Shown here: piece after piece, positions 34,154-41,879 of the stretch
Numbering within the stretch: the first letter of the stretch is position 1
How the letters are laid out: each line of letters begins with the position of its first letter
Origin: Cellulomonas sp. APG4
GTDB lineage: Bacteria; Actinomycetota; Actinomycetes; Actinomycetales; Cellulomonadaceae
Assembly: GCF_009996735.1 (NCBI RefSeq)
Contig: NZ_JAACYI010000011.1
Coordinates: forward strand, 1 to 64,000
Length of the DNA: 64,000 nucleotides
Direction of reading: 5' to 3'
Notes under the pieces: model-generated
Database searches by the model: none
What the model was told of the DNA's origin: nothing
The model's input: only the letters and a program-made list of their open reading frames with translations
Translations under genes and position numbers: made by a program

Positions 34154-35087
34154 CGTGCACCCTGCCCCCGTCGTCGCACCGACGCCCGAGTCCCCGGCCG
34201 ACGACGACGTACGCCCCGTGCGGCCCGCACGCACCCGGCCGGGCACCACACGCCGTCGTCGGCGGCTGGTGCGCGGCCTGCTGGTCGCGCTGCTCGCGGT
34301 GCTCGCGGTCCCGTTCGTCTTCCCCACCTGGTGGATGGCGAGCTCGAGCCTCAAGCCGATGAGCGAGATCCTGCGGATCCCGCCCACGGTGCTGCCCGAG
34401 GCCGTCTCGTGGCAGGCGTACGCCGACGTGTTCCGGCTCCAGCCGTTCGCGCAGCAGTACTGGAACAGCCTCTACATCGCCGTGCTCGTGACCCTCGGCA
34501 CGATCCTGGTGGCGTCCATGGCGGGCTACGCGTTCGCGCGGGTCCGGTTCCCCGGGGCCAACGCGCTGTTCGTGCTCGTGCTCGTGGGGCTGCTGGTTCC
34601 GGCCGAGGTGACGATCGTGCCGCTGTTCCGCATGGTCAACCAGCTCGGGCTGATCGACACGCACTGGCCGCTGGTCGTGGTGCCGATCTTCGGGGCGCCC
34701 AGCGTGCTCGCGACGTTCATCATGCGGCAGTTCTTCCTCGGCCTGCCGCGCGAGCTCGAGGAGGCCGGACGCATGGACGGGCTGGGCCGCTGGGGCATCT
34801 TCTGGCGCATCGCGTTCCCGCTCGCGCGCCCGGCCGTGGCCGCCGTCGCGATCTTCACGTTCCTCAAGTCGTGGAACCTGTACCTCGAGCCCATCGTGTA
34901 CCTGTCGAGCCGCGAGAACTTCACGCTGCCGCAGGCGCTGACCCAGTACGTCGACGCGTACGGCGGGCCCATGTGGAACGTCCAGCTCGCCGCGACCACG
35001 CTCACCGTGCTTCCGGTGCTGGCCGTGTTCCTCGTGGCTCAGCGCCAGTTCGTCCAGGGCCTCGCGCACTCGGGCCTCAAGGGCTGA
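34143..35087 (+). CDS. Sugar ABC transporter permease (MalG/UgpE type), system B
   Basis: 314 residues. The first 35-40 are Pro/Arg-rich and cytoplasmic, followed by six membrane segments. The EAA loop reads ELEEAGRMDGLGRWGIFWRI; Gly replaces the second Ala of EAA and Leu the Ala of GAG, mild departures that still fit the family. C-terminus FVQGLAHSGLKG is typical. It ends the operon that starts at 30180; no clear hairpin follows within 60 bases. Confidence 0.92.
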   Translation: MRSDVHPAPVVAPTPESPADDDVRPVRPARTRPGTTRRRRRLVRGLLVALLAVLAVPFVFPTWWMASSSLKPMSEILRIPPTVLPEAVSWQAYADVFRLQPFAQQYWNSLYIAVLVTLGTILVASMAGYAFARVRFPGANALFVLVLVGLLVPAEVTIVPLFRMVNQLGLIDTHWPLVVVPIFGAPSVLATFIMRQFFLGLPRELEEAGRMDGLGRWGIFWRIAFPLARPAVAAVAIFTFLKSWNLYLEPIVYLSSRENFTLPQALTQYVDAYGGPMWNVQLAATTLTVLPVLAVFLVAQRQFVQGLAHSGLKG

Positions 35088-35156
35088 CCCGCCGAGGGGC
35101 CCGGGTCGCGGAGAGGCCGAGCAGCGGCACTCCACCCGCGGCGCGCGCCGTGGCGA

Positions 35157-35186
35157 ATATTATTGGTAGTCAAGTGCCACTAATAT
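35157..35186. promoter_or_regulatory. AT-rich inverted repeat upstream of the AAA/DUF4143 gene
   Basis: ATATTATTGG (35157-35166) and CCACTAATAT (35177-35186) pair with one mismatch around a 10-base centre, 20 bases before the start codon at 35206. The A/T content is strikingly high for this window. Probably the promoter and an autoregulatory site of the ATPase gene. Confidence 0.55.
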
Positions 35187-35205
35187 CGGCCACGGAGGCC
35201 ACGCG

Positions 35206-36450
35206 ATGCCTGAGTACCGCCCCCGTCTCGTCGACGCCCAGCTCGCGCGCGGGCTCCGCTCCGCGGGCGCCGTCCTCCTCGAGGGCCCGAAGGCGTGCGG
35301 GAAGACGTCCACCGCCCGCCAGCAGGCCGTGTCCTCCGTGCGGCTGGACGCGTCCCCGCAGGTACGAGCCGTGGGCGAGGCGGATCCGAACCTCCTGCTC
35401 GACGGCGAGACCCCCCGCCTGATCGATGAGTGGCAGCTCGTCCCAGGCGTCTGGAACGCCGTGCGGTACCAGGTCGACGAGCGCCAGCAGGACGGCCAGT
35501 TCATCCTGACGGGCTCGGCGACCCCTGCGGACGACGTCACCCGCCACACGGGTGCCGGGCGGATCGCACGGGTGCAGATGTCCCCGATGACCTTGCACGA
35601 GGCGGGGCACGGCACCGGCGCCGTGTCCCTCGCAGGCTTGTTCGACGGCGCCAAGCCCTCCTCGTTCGCATCCGAGGCGGACCTGATGACGATCGCCGAG
35701 CTCCTGTGCCGTGGTGGGTGGCCGGGGAACCTGCACCGTGAGCTCGGGGACGCGATGAACGCGAACCGTGACTACCTCACGACCATCGCCGCCGCGGACA
35801 TCATCACGGTCGACGGAGTGCGCCGTGACCCTCGCAAGGTCACCGCGCTCCTGTACGCCCTCGCGCGCTCGAACGGCACCTACGTGACCGACAAGACCCT
35901 GCAGGCGGACGTCAACGGTCGTGGAGAGACGCTCGCACCGAAGACCCTCGCGTCGTACCTGGGCGCGCTGTGCCGGTTGTGGATCGCCGTCGAGCAGCCG
36001 GCGTGGGGTCAGCACATGCGGTCCGCCGCGCAGGTCCGCAAGGCCCCGAAGCGCCACCTGGTCGACCCGTCCCTCGCGGTCGCTGCCGTGGGAGCTTCGC
36101 CCAAGGCGCTGCTCGCAGACCCGGAGGCGTTCGGGCAGCACTTCGAGAGCCTGGCGTTCCGCGACCTGTCGGTGTACGCCCGAGCGTTCGGCGGGTCGGT
36201 TCACGCCTACCAGGACGCATCCGGCGCGGAGATCGACGCGGTCGTGGTCCGCGACGACCAGTGGATCGGCATCGAGGTCAAGCTCGGGGCGCGCCCCGAG
36301 ATCGTCGACGGTGCCGCAGAAGGCCTGCTCCGGATCGCCACGCACATGCGCACACGCCCGGCCGCTCTCGCCGTGGTCACAGCAACGGGCGCGTCCTACC
36401 AGCGACCTGACGGCGTGAACGTCATCTCGATCCTCGACCTCGCGCCCTGA
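35206..36450 (+). CDS. AAA-family ATPase with DUF4143 C-terminal domain
   Basis: 414 residues, ATG start with ACGGAGG nine bases upstream. The P-loop LLEGPKACGKTST (about residues 25-37) is followed by a Walker B-like RLIDEWQ (about 71-77) and ILTGSA. The C-terminal DUF4143 part includes GQHFESLAFRDL and ends with EIDAVVV...WIGIEVKLG, a PD-(D/E)xK nuclease-like signature. Such proteins are common, patchily distributed and often mobile or solitary; their role is not settled (toxin-like or DNA-associated functions have been proposed). The gene is unrelated to its sugar-operon neighbours and its upstream region is AT-rich, both suggesting acquisition by transfer. It converges on the dehydrogenase at 36473 with a 22-base gap. 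Confidence 0.85.
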   Translation: MPEYRPRLVDAQLARGLRSAGAVLLEGPKACGKTSTARQQAVSSVRLDASPQVRAVGEADPNLLLDGETPRLIDEWQLVPGVWNAVRYQVDERQQDGQFILTGSATPADDVTRHTGAGRIARVQMSPMTLHEAGHGTGAVSLAGLFDGAKPSSFASEADLMTIAELLCRGGWPGNLHRELGDAMNANRDYLTTIAAADIITVDGVRRDPRKVTALLYALARSNGTYVTDKTLQADVNGRGETLAPKTLASYLGALCRLWIAVEQPAWGQHMRSAAQVRKAPKRHLVDPSLAVAAVGASPKALLADPEAFGQHFESLAFRDLSVYARAFGGSVHAYQDASGAEIDAVVVRDDQWIGIEVKLGARPEIVDGAAEGLLRIATHMRTRPAALAVVTATGASYQRPDGVNVISILDLAP

Positions 36451-36472
36451 CGCGGCGTGAGGTGGCGGGCCG

Positions 36473-37816
36473 TCAGAGGGGGAGGTCGAGCGAGGCGACG
36501 TCGACGCGCTCGCGGGCGCGCATGGACTCGTTGAGGGCGAGACCCACGGCCACCGAGGCCAGCCCGTCGCGGTAGCCGGCGCGCTTGCCGAGCGGGTCGG
36601 GGGCTGTGCCGCGGAACACGTCGTGCAGCAGCAGCGCGTCACCGCCGCCGTGACCCCCGTCGGAGTTCACGATCGACACCAGCTCGGCCTTCTCCCAGTG
36701 CCGCTGCACCGTGAGCCGCTCGCCGCGCCGGCGCACGTCGTCGTCCGCGGTGTCGTCGACCACCGAGCTCGCGTCGAGCACCAGGCGACCGTCCGGCCCC
36801 GGGAGCACCGCGGCGCGCTCGACGACCTCGAGCTCGGCGCGGCCCTCGGTGCCGTTGACGCTCACCCGGTAGCCCTCCCACGGGCTGTGCGCGTTGAGCG
36901 AGTACGTCATCACGGCCCCGCGCTCGTAGCCGACCATCGCCGCGAGGGTGTCCTCGATCGTGATGCCGGGCGCGAAGACGTCGCGGTCGCGCAGGTAGCC
37001 GTCGTGCTGCTCGGCGTCCCAGTACAGGCCCTTGAGCTTGGGGTCGGTGCGCAGGTCGAGCGCGAACGGGTCCGTCGACGGCGGGTCCACGGTGCCGCGC
37101 CCCGGGCGCTCGCCCAGGCCGCGCGCCCGCGCGTTCGCGTCGCCGTAGAAGTTCAGGCCACCCGTCGCGAACACCCACGACGGCGTGTCCGCGAGCCACC
37201 AGTTCATGAGGTCGAAGTGGTGGGTCGCCTTGTGCACCGCGAGCCCTGCCGAGTGCTCCTTCTCGCGGTGCCAGCGGCGGAAGTAGTCGGCGCCGTGCAT
37301 CGTGTCGAGCACCCACTCGAAGTGGACGGCCGTGACCTCGCCGATCCGGCCCGAGGCGATGACCTCCTTGAGGGCGCTGTTGCGCGGCGAGTAGCGGTAG
37401 TTGAACGTCAGCACCACCGAGCGCCCGGTCTCCTGGGCCGCCCGGGTGATCGTGCGGCAGCCCTCGGCGTCCGTGGTGAGCGGCTTCTCGAGCACGACGT
37501 CGACCCCGGCGTGCAGCGCGCGCGACGTCATCTCGGCATGGGTCCAGTCGGGGCTCGTGACGACGACGGCGTCGAGCTGCTGCTCGTCGACCATGCGCTC
37601 GAGCTGGTCCGGGGTGTACCGCGCGGGCGGGGTGCCGCCGTGCCCGCGCACGAGCGCGTCGTAGTGGTCGGCGCGCGCCGGGTTGGGCTCGCACCACGCG
37701 GCGAGCTCACCCACCTCGGCGTGGTCGGTCAGCAGCGCCTCGACGTACATCTGCGACCGTGCTCCGGTGCCGACGACCCCGTAGCGCCGTCGTCGGTCGG
37801 TGGCCTGCTCAGTCAT
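36473..37816 (-). CDS. Gfo/Idh/MocA-family sugar oxidoreductase (copy 2 of the paralogous pair)
   Basis: 447 residues. Rossmann motif YGVVGTGARSQMYVEAL at residues 12-28 and VVLEKPLTTDAEG near 110. The C-terminal domain carries HKATHHFDLMNWWLAD and the block LTYSLNAHSPWEGYRVSVNG (as MTYSLNAHSPWEGYRVSVNG here), almost identical in the protein at 3501. GAGGAG precedes the ATG by four bases. It is the third gene of the operon binding protein / six-hairpin enzyme / dehydrogenase. The duplication of dehydrogenase plus binding protein between this operon and system A implies related substrates. The precise sugar is unknown. Confidence 0.9.
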   Translation of the reverse strand: MTEQATDRRRRYGVVGTGARSQMYVEALLTDHAEVGELAAWCEPNPARADHYDALVRGHGGTPPARYTPDQLERMVDEQQLDAVVVTSPDWTHAEMTSRALHAGVDVVLEKPLTTDAEGCRTITRAAQETGRSVVLTFNYRYSPRNSALKEVIASGRIGEVTAVHFEWVLDTMHGADYFRRWHREKEHSAGLAVHKATHHFDLMNWWLADTPSWVFATGGLNFYGDANARARGLGERPGRGTVDPPSTDPFALDLRTDPKLKGLYWDAEQHDGYLRDRDVFAPGITIEDTLAAMVGYERGAVMTYSLNAHSPWEGYRVSVNGTEGRAELEVVERAAVLPGPDGRLVLDASSVVDDTADDDVRRRGERLTVQRHWEKAELVSIVNSDGGHGGGDALLLHDVFRGTAPDPLGKRAGYRDGLASVAVGLALNESMRARERVDVASLDLPL

Positions 37817-37930
37817 GGTGCTCCTCGTGGTGTGGTGCGCGCGCCGGGCGGCGCGTCGGACGTGCGGTTCGACGTGGTGCGGACGGTGGGGCGGGACGGC
37901 GACGGTCGCGTCGCGGGCGGTGCAGCGCGG

Positions 37931-40207
37931 TCACGGCGCCCGGACGAACCCCTCGTGCCTGGCCACCCAGGTGCCGTCGTCGGGAAGGCCTGGCGGGGCG
38001 CCGTCGGTCGCGGGCGTGCCGTCCCATCCGCCCACCATGAGCGCGAGGGCCGCGAGCAGCCCGCCGTTGCCGGGCAGGTAGACGGGGAGCTCATCGGTCT
38101 GGTGGTTGTGGCCGTTGGGCAGGTGCGTGTTCTTGGCGACGGGCAGCAGCAGCGCGTCGACGGCGGTGGCCGGCTCGCCCAGCCGGGCCGCGGTCATCGC
38201 GAGGGCCGGGTAGTCCCAGCCCCACGTGCTCGGCCAGTCCCAGTCGGCGAGCACGTCGTGCAGCGTCGCGCGCACCACCTCGCGGTCGAGCAGCCCCGTC
38301 TCGGGGATCACGCCGAGGCCGTAGACCATCGACGGGTGGTCGTGCCGCAGGGTCCACGGCTCGACGCCGACCGCGGCGTAGCGCCCGTCGCGCACGGTCG
38401 GCGGGACGAGACCGGCGCGCACCTCGTCCCAGCGCGGCTCACGCGGCAGGCCCGCCCGCTCGCGCCACTGCTGCGCGACGTCGAGGGCCCACGCCCAGGC
38501 CGCGAGCTCGAACGGTGGGTCCACCACGCGGTCGCGGATCTCGACGTAGGACTCCTGCGCCGGGATCAGCGGCGGACCGAGCCCGTAGCGCCCGTCGGCC
38601 CGCGGCTCGACCACGTCGGCCATGAACCGCGCCGTCTGCTCGACCAGCGGGGCGTGGTGCGCGACGTCGAGGCCCGCGCGCCGGAGCAGCTCGGCGAGGT
38701 GGATCACGTGCGGCTGCTGCCACAGCAGGAACGGGCCGATGTCGCTCGGGCTCTCGCGCCCGTCGGGCCCCACCTGCTTGGGCCAGCGCGCGCCGTCGTA
38801 GCCCTGCAGCCGCGCCGTCTGCTGCGCGAGCGGGAGCACGCGGTGGTACCAGCCCATGCTGCGCTCGAGCAGCTCCGGCCGCCCCCACAGCGCGAAGTGC
38901 GCGGCGTGCCACCAGTGCATCTCGAGGTGGAACCGGCCGCGCCAGCTGTTGCACGTGAGCCCGGTCTCCTGCGGCGGCAGCGAGCCCGCGCACTGGATCG
39001 CGGTGAGGTACTGCGACAGCACGGCCCGGCGCTCGAGCTCGGGCGCGCGCGGGTCGCTCGAGCCCGAGAGGTCGAGCGCGGCGCCGCTGCGCCAGAACGC
39101 GGGCCAGTGCGCGCGGCTCGCCGCGAGCACGTCGTCGACCGACGGCGGCGCGAGCGGGTCGGTGCGCACGTCGCGGGGGGCGACGTCGCCGTCGGGCCCG
39201 GGCGAGAACGCGAGCACCAGGTCCAGGCGCGTCCCGGTCGGCACGACGGCGACCTCGTGGGCACCCGTGCGCTCGACACGCGCGTCGGTGCGCAGGCCGA
39301 CCACGTAGGTGGGTGTGGGCGCACCGTCGAGCACGCGGTGCACGACGGCGCCGTCGGGCACCGCCTCGAGGCGGGTCTCGTGCCGCTCGGGGGACGACCA
39401 GTCGGCCGCGTTGCCCCAGGCCTGCGACCCGTAGGGGAAGGCGAGACGCACGACGACGTCGTCCTGGGCACGCGGTGCGCCGTCGCGGGCACCGAGCCCC
39501 GCCTCGGAGTCACCGTCCGCCGAGGCACCGACGGCGGGCGTCGGGGCCGTCGCGGTGGCGGTGGCGAGCGGGAGGCCGTCGCGCGCCTCGATGCGCACCG
39601 CGATCGCGTCGAGCTGCGGGTGGCACGCCGTCGTGACCGCAAGGGCGCGACCCGCGAGCTCGAAGCGGCTCTCGACGATGCCCGTCCAGGGGTCGAGCAC
39701 CTGGTCCACCGCCCGCAGCTCGGACGGCGAGGGTGCCCGCAGGGGCCCGGAGCCGCCACGTGCACCCCCGCCGTCGGGGCCCTCACCGCGACCGGCCGCG
39801 GCCCGGGTCACCAGCCCGGCCCGCACCAGGTCGAGCCGGTGAGGGTTCGCACGCAGCCAGCGGTGCGCCTCGTCGAGTGCGGAGTCGTCCGACCCGTCCT
39901 GGCGCGCGGCGTCGACGTAGCGCACCTCACCCCGCGACGTGCGGTACGGGCGCCGGCAGGCGTCCAGGTCCGCACCCTCGGGGCGCGGCACGGTGTGCCA
40001 ACCCCACTGCGACTGCGTGCTGAGCGACGTCCCGGCCGCACCACCGGCCGGATCCGCCACCCGGTACTGCTCCGGGAAGGTCTGCAGGCCCGTCGCGTCG
40101 ACGGTCGCGCAGAGCTCCCCGTTGCCGACCGAGAGGAACGCCGTGGGGTCGAGCGAGCTCACCGCGACGCGGTGCCGCCGGACCACGGCCTCACGGTCCA
40201 CCTGCAT
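37931..40207 (-). CDS. Six-hairpin glycosidase-like enzyme, 758 residues
   Basis: ATG 40207 is preceded by GGAGGTGGGGCAGG; an earlier start at 40240 would add 11 residues. Residues about 1-370 are a beta-sandwich-like N-terminal region, including a low-complexity Ala/Gly stretch around 150-175. The C-terminal half looks like an (alpha/alpha)6 barrel, with TGLTCNSWRGRFHLEMHWWHAAHFALWGR near the centre (Glu in LEMHWW a candidate acid), then RWPKQVGPDG, GPFLLWQQPHVIHLAELL and THLPNGHNHQTDELPVYLPG. This architecture recalls GH65/GH95-type enzymes, but I cannot assign a CAZy family. No signal peptide: it acts inside the cell on an imported oligosaccharide. It lies between the orphan binding protein and the dehydrogenase copy 2. 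Confidence 0.8.
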   Translation of the reverse strand: MQVDREAVVRRHRVAVSSLDPTAFLSVGNGELCATVDATGLQTFPEQYRVADPAGGAAGTSLSTQSQWGWHTVPRPEGADLDACRRPYRTSRGEVRYVDAARQDGSDDSALDEAHRWLRANPHRLDLVRAGLVTRAAAGRGEGPDGGGARGGSGPLRAPSPSELRAVDQVLDPWTGIVESRFELAGRALAVTTACHPQLDAIAVRIEARDGLPLATATATAPTPAVGASADGDSEAGLGARDGAPRAQDDVVVRLAFPYGSQAWGNAADWSSPERHETRLEAVPDGAVVHRVLDGAPTPTYVVGLRTDARVERTGAHEVAVVPTGTRLDLVLAFSPGPDGDVAPRDVRTDPLAPPSVDDVLAASRAHWPAFWRSGAALDLSGSSDPRAPELERRAVLSQYLTAIQCAGSLPPQETGLTCNSWRGRFHLEMHWWHAAHFALWGRPELLERSMGWYHRVLPLAQQTARLQGYDGARWPKQVGPDGRESPSDIGPFLLWQQPHVIHLAELLRRAGLDVAHHAPLVEQTARFMADVVEPRADGRYGLGPPLIPAQESYVEIRDRVVDPPFELAAWAWALDVAQQWRERAGLPREPRWDEVRAGLVPPTVRDGRYAAVGVEPWTLRHDHPSMVYGLGVIPETGLLDREVVRATLHDVLADWDWPSTWGWDYPALAMTAARLGEPATAVDALLLPVAKNTHLPNGHNHQTDELPVYLPGNGGLLAALALMVGGWDGTPATDGAPPGLPDDGTWVARHEGFVRAP

Positions 40208-40231
40208 CCTGCCCCACCTCCCCACGGATGT

Positions 40232-40253
40232 CCGTCGCACTCCTGTGCGACGG
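40232..40253. terminator. Hairpin after the orphan binding protein
   Basis: CCGTCGCAC (40232-40240) and GTGCGACGG (40245-40253) form a perfect 9-base-pair stem with loop TCCT, in the 84-base gap after the binding-protein stop. A second, looser pairing (GCCCGCG near 40254 with CGCGGGC near 40279) lies between it and the stop codon. Likely attenuator or 3'-end stabiliser, as in system A. Confidence 0.55.
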
Positions 40254-40291
40254 CCCGCGCGGCGCCGTCGGGCACCACGCGGGCCGGCGCG

Positions 40292-41641
40292 TCAGGAGAT
40301 CGCCGTCGTGACCTCGACGACCAGCTGCTCGGCCGCGTCCTCGGGTGTGAGCTGGCCGAACAGCACGGACTCGTTGAGCCGCTTGAGGATGTCCGGCGTC
40401 TCCGTGGAGCCCGTGGGGCCCACCACGAAGTCGCCGTCGACGAGCGGGCCGATCCGGTCGATGAACGCGTACTCGGCCTCGCGCACGGGGTCCAGGCCCT
40501 TGCCGATGAGGTACTCACGGATGTCGGAGTTCGCGGGGATGCCGCGGTCGGCACCGATGTGGTCGGCCGCGGCCTCGGCCGAGACGAGGAAGTCGACGAG
40601 CTTCGCCGCGGCCTCCGGGTGCTCGGTGTCCGCGCTGATCGTGTACAGCTGCGAGGCCTGGAGCCACATGGCCGGGCCCTCGTGGTTGGTCTCCCCCGGC
40701 GGGCGCAGCATGCCGAGCTCGACGCCCGCGGGCTCGCTAAAGGCGGTGAGCATGTTGGACCAGCCGAAGTGCATCGCGGCCTTGCCCTGGCCCAGCAGCA
40801 ACTGCTCGGGCGCGCCCTGCGCGGTCAGCTCGACCGTGAGGCTCGCGGGCGGCGTCGCCCCGCTCTCCATGAGCCCCGTCGTCATCTCCCACCAGTCGGT
40901 CGCGACCTCGGCGTCGAGGTTGAGCTCGCCGTCCGCCGTGTAGAGGCCCTGGCCGGTCATCTGGTTCGTGTAGAGGTCGAGCGTCTCGGCGACCGTCGGG
41001 TCGTTGAGCGCGTAGCTGCCCTCGGGGAGGTTCGCGCTGAGCTCGTTCGCCACCTCGACGAAGTCGGGCCAGTCCCAGCTGTCGTCGTCGGGCACCTCGA
41101 CGCCGGCCTGCTCGAACAGCTCGGGGTTGTAGATGAGGCCGTAGGTGTTGACGCCGGTCGGCACGCCGTACTGCGTGTCGTCGAAGTAACCGTTGGAGAG
41201 CGCGCCCTCGTCGAGCTTCGACAGGTCGAGGTGCTCGGAGACCGTGCTCAGGTCGAGCAGCGCGCCGCGCGCCCCGTACTCGCGCGGGTAGGCGCCGCCC
41301 ATGGTGATGACGTCGGGCTCGTCGCCGGCCGCGACCGAGGTCGAGATGCGGTCGAAGTACGCCTCGAAGTCCGCGAACTCGGTCTCGACCGTGATGTTCG
41401 GGTTCTCGGCCATGAAGGCGTCGACGGCGGCGTTCGTGATGGCGGCGCGGTCCTCGTTGCCCCACCAGGCGAACCGGATGGTGACCTCCTCGTCGCCTCC
41501 GCCGTCGCCCGCGGGCTCGTCGGCCTCGGCGTCGCCGCCGCCGCACGCCGCGGTCAGCAGCAGGGCCGCCGCCAGAGCTCCGGCGCCCAGGGTGCTGCGG
41601 GTGCGTCGGCCGCGGGTGGCCGTCCCTCGTTCGGATCGCAT
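40292..41641 (-). CDS. Sugar ABC transporter substrate-binding lipoprotein without adjacent permeases
   Basis: 449 residues from ATG 41641, with AGGGAGGA seven bases upstream; open frame upstream is not used. Signal peptide with lipobox LTAAC and Cys33, then a Gly/Asp/Glu linker. The mature part starts VTIRFAWWGNEDRAAITNAA and aligns along its length with the system-A binding protein (RYGVPTG-type segment YGVPTGVNTYGL; C-terminal LFGQLTPEDAAEQL). No permease genes accompany it: the operon continues with the six-hairpin enzyme and dehydrogenase copy 2. It may feed the permeases of system A or C, or a pair elsewhere. Two palindromes (41691 and 41757) lie upstream, indicating dual regulation. 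Confidence 0.92.
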   Translation of the reverse strand: MRSERGTATRGRRTRSTLGAGALAAALLLTAACGGGDAEADEPAGDGGGDEEVTIRFAWWGNEDRAAITNAAVDAFMAENPNITVETEFADFEAYFDRISTSVAAGDEPDVITMGGAYPREYGARGALLDLSTVSEHLDLSKLDEGALSNGYFDDTQYGVPTGVNTYGLIYNPELFEQAGVEVPDDDSWDWPDFVEVANELSANLPEGSYALNDPTVAETLDLYTNQMTGQGLYTADGELNLDAEVATDWWEMTTGLMESGATPPASLTVELTAQGAPEQLLLGQGKAAMHFGWSNMLTAFSEPAGVELGMLRPPGETNHEGPAMWLQASQLYTISADTEHPEAAAKLVDFLVSAEAAADHIGADRGIPANSDIREYLIGKGLDPVREAEYAFIDRIGPLVDGDFVVGPTGSTETPDILKRLNESVLFGQLTPEDAAEQLVVEVTTAIS

Positions 41642-41690
41642 GTGCTGTCCTCCCTGCCGCGTCGTTGCGGCTGTCGCCCATCCCACCTGA

Positions 41691-41702
41691 TGAATCGATT
41701 CA
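41691..41702. promoter_or_regulatory. LacI-type operator TGAATCGATTCA
   Basis: Perfect 12-base palindrome, 50 bases before the binding-protein start at 41641. Fits TGAAWCGNTTCA, the sites found at the rhamnose operon and lldD. Confidence 0.75.
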
Positions 41703-41756
41703 CCCGCTCGACCGACGCGGGCTGGGGCCGTCGTCGACAAGGGGGGTCTTCGTGCT

Positions 41757-41770
41757 TTACACCGGTGTAA
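41757..41770. promoter_or_regulatory. LacI-type operator TTACACCGGTGTAA
   Basis: Perfect 14-base palindrome between the LacI gene (ends at 41880) and the binding-protein gene. Shares the ACCGGT core with the site at 43048. Likely bound by the LacI protein encoded at 41880-42902. Confidence 0.75.
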
Positions 41771-41879
41771 GTGGAGCATACGGACGGGGGTGTGGTCAAT
41801 GCCCCAGGACCAGGGAAGGCGCGCTCCGGCCACCTGCGCGCCGACTCCCCGATCGGGCCGGCCAGCGGACGGAGTTGCC

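Noticed and set aside
36623-41770. Very long open frame (over 1,700 codons) on the plus strand
   Set aside because: It runs antisense to the dehydrogenase, six-hairpin enzyme and binding-protein genes. Its translation is Arg/Val/His-rich without any domain, the usual shadow of GC-rich coding.
41771-41815. TTGACC/TATGCT as promoter of the orphan binding-protein operon
   Set aside because: The two hexamers on the minus strand are only 13 bases apart, too close for a sigma70-type promoter.
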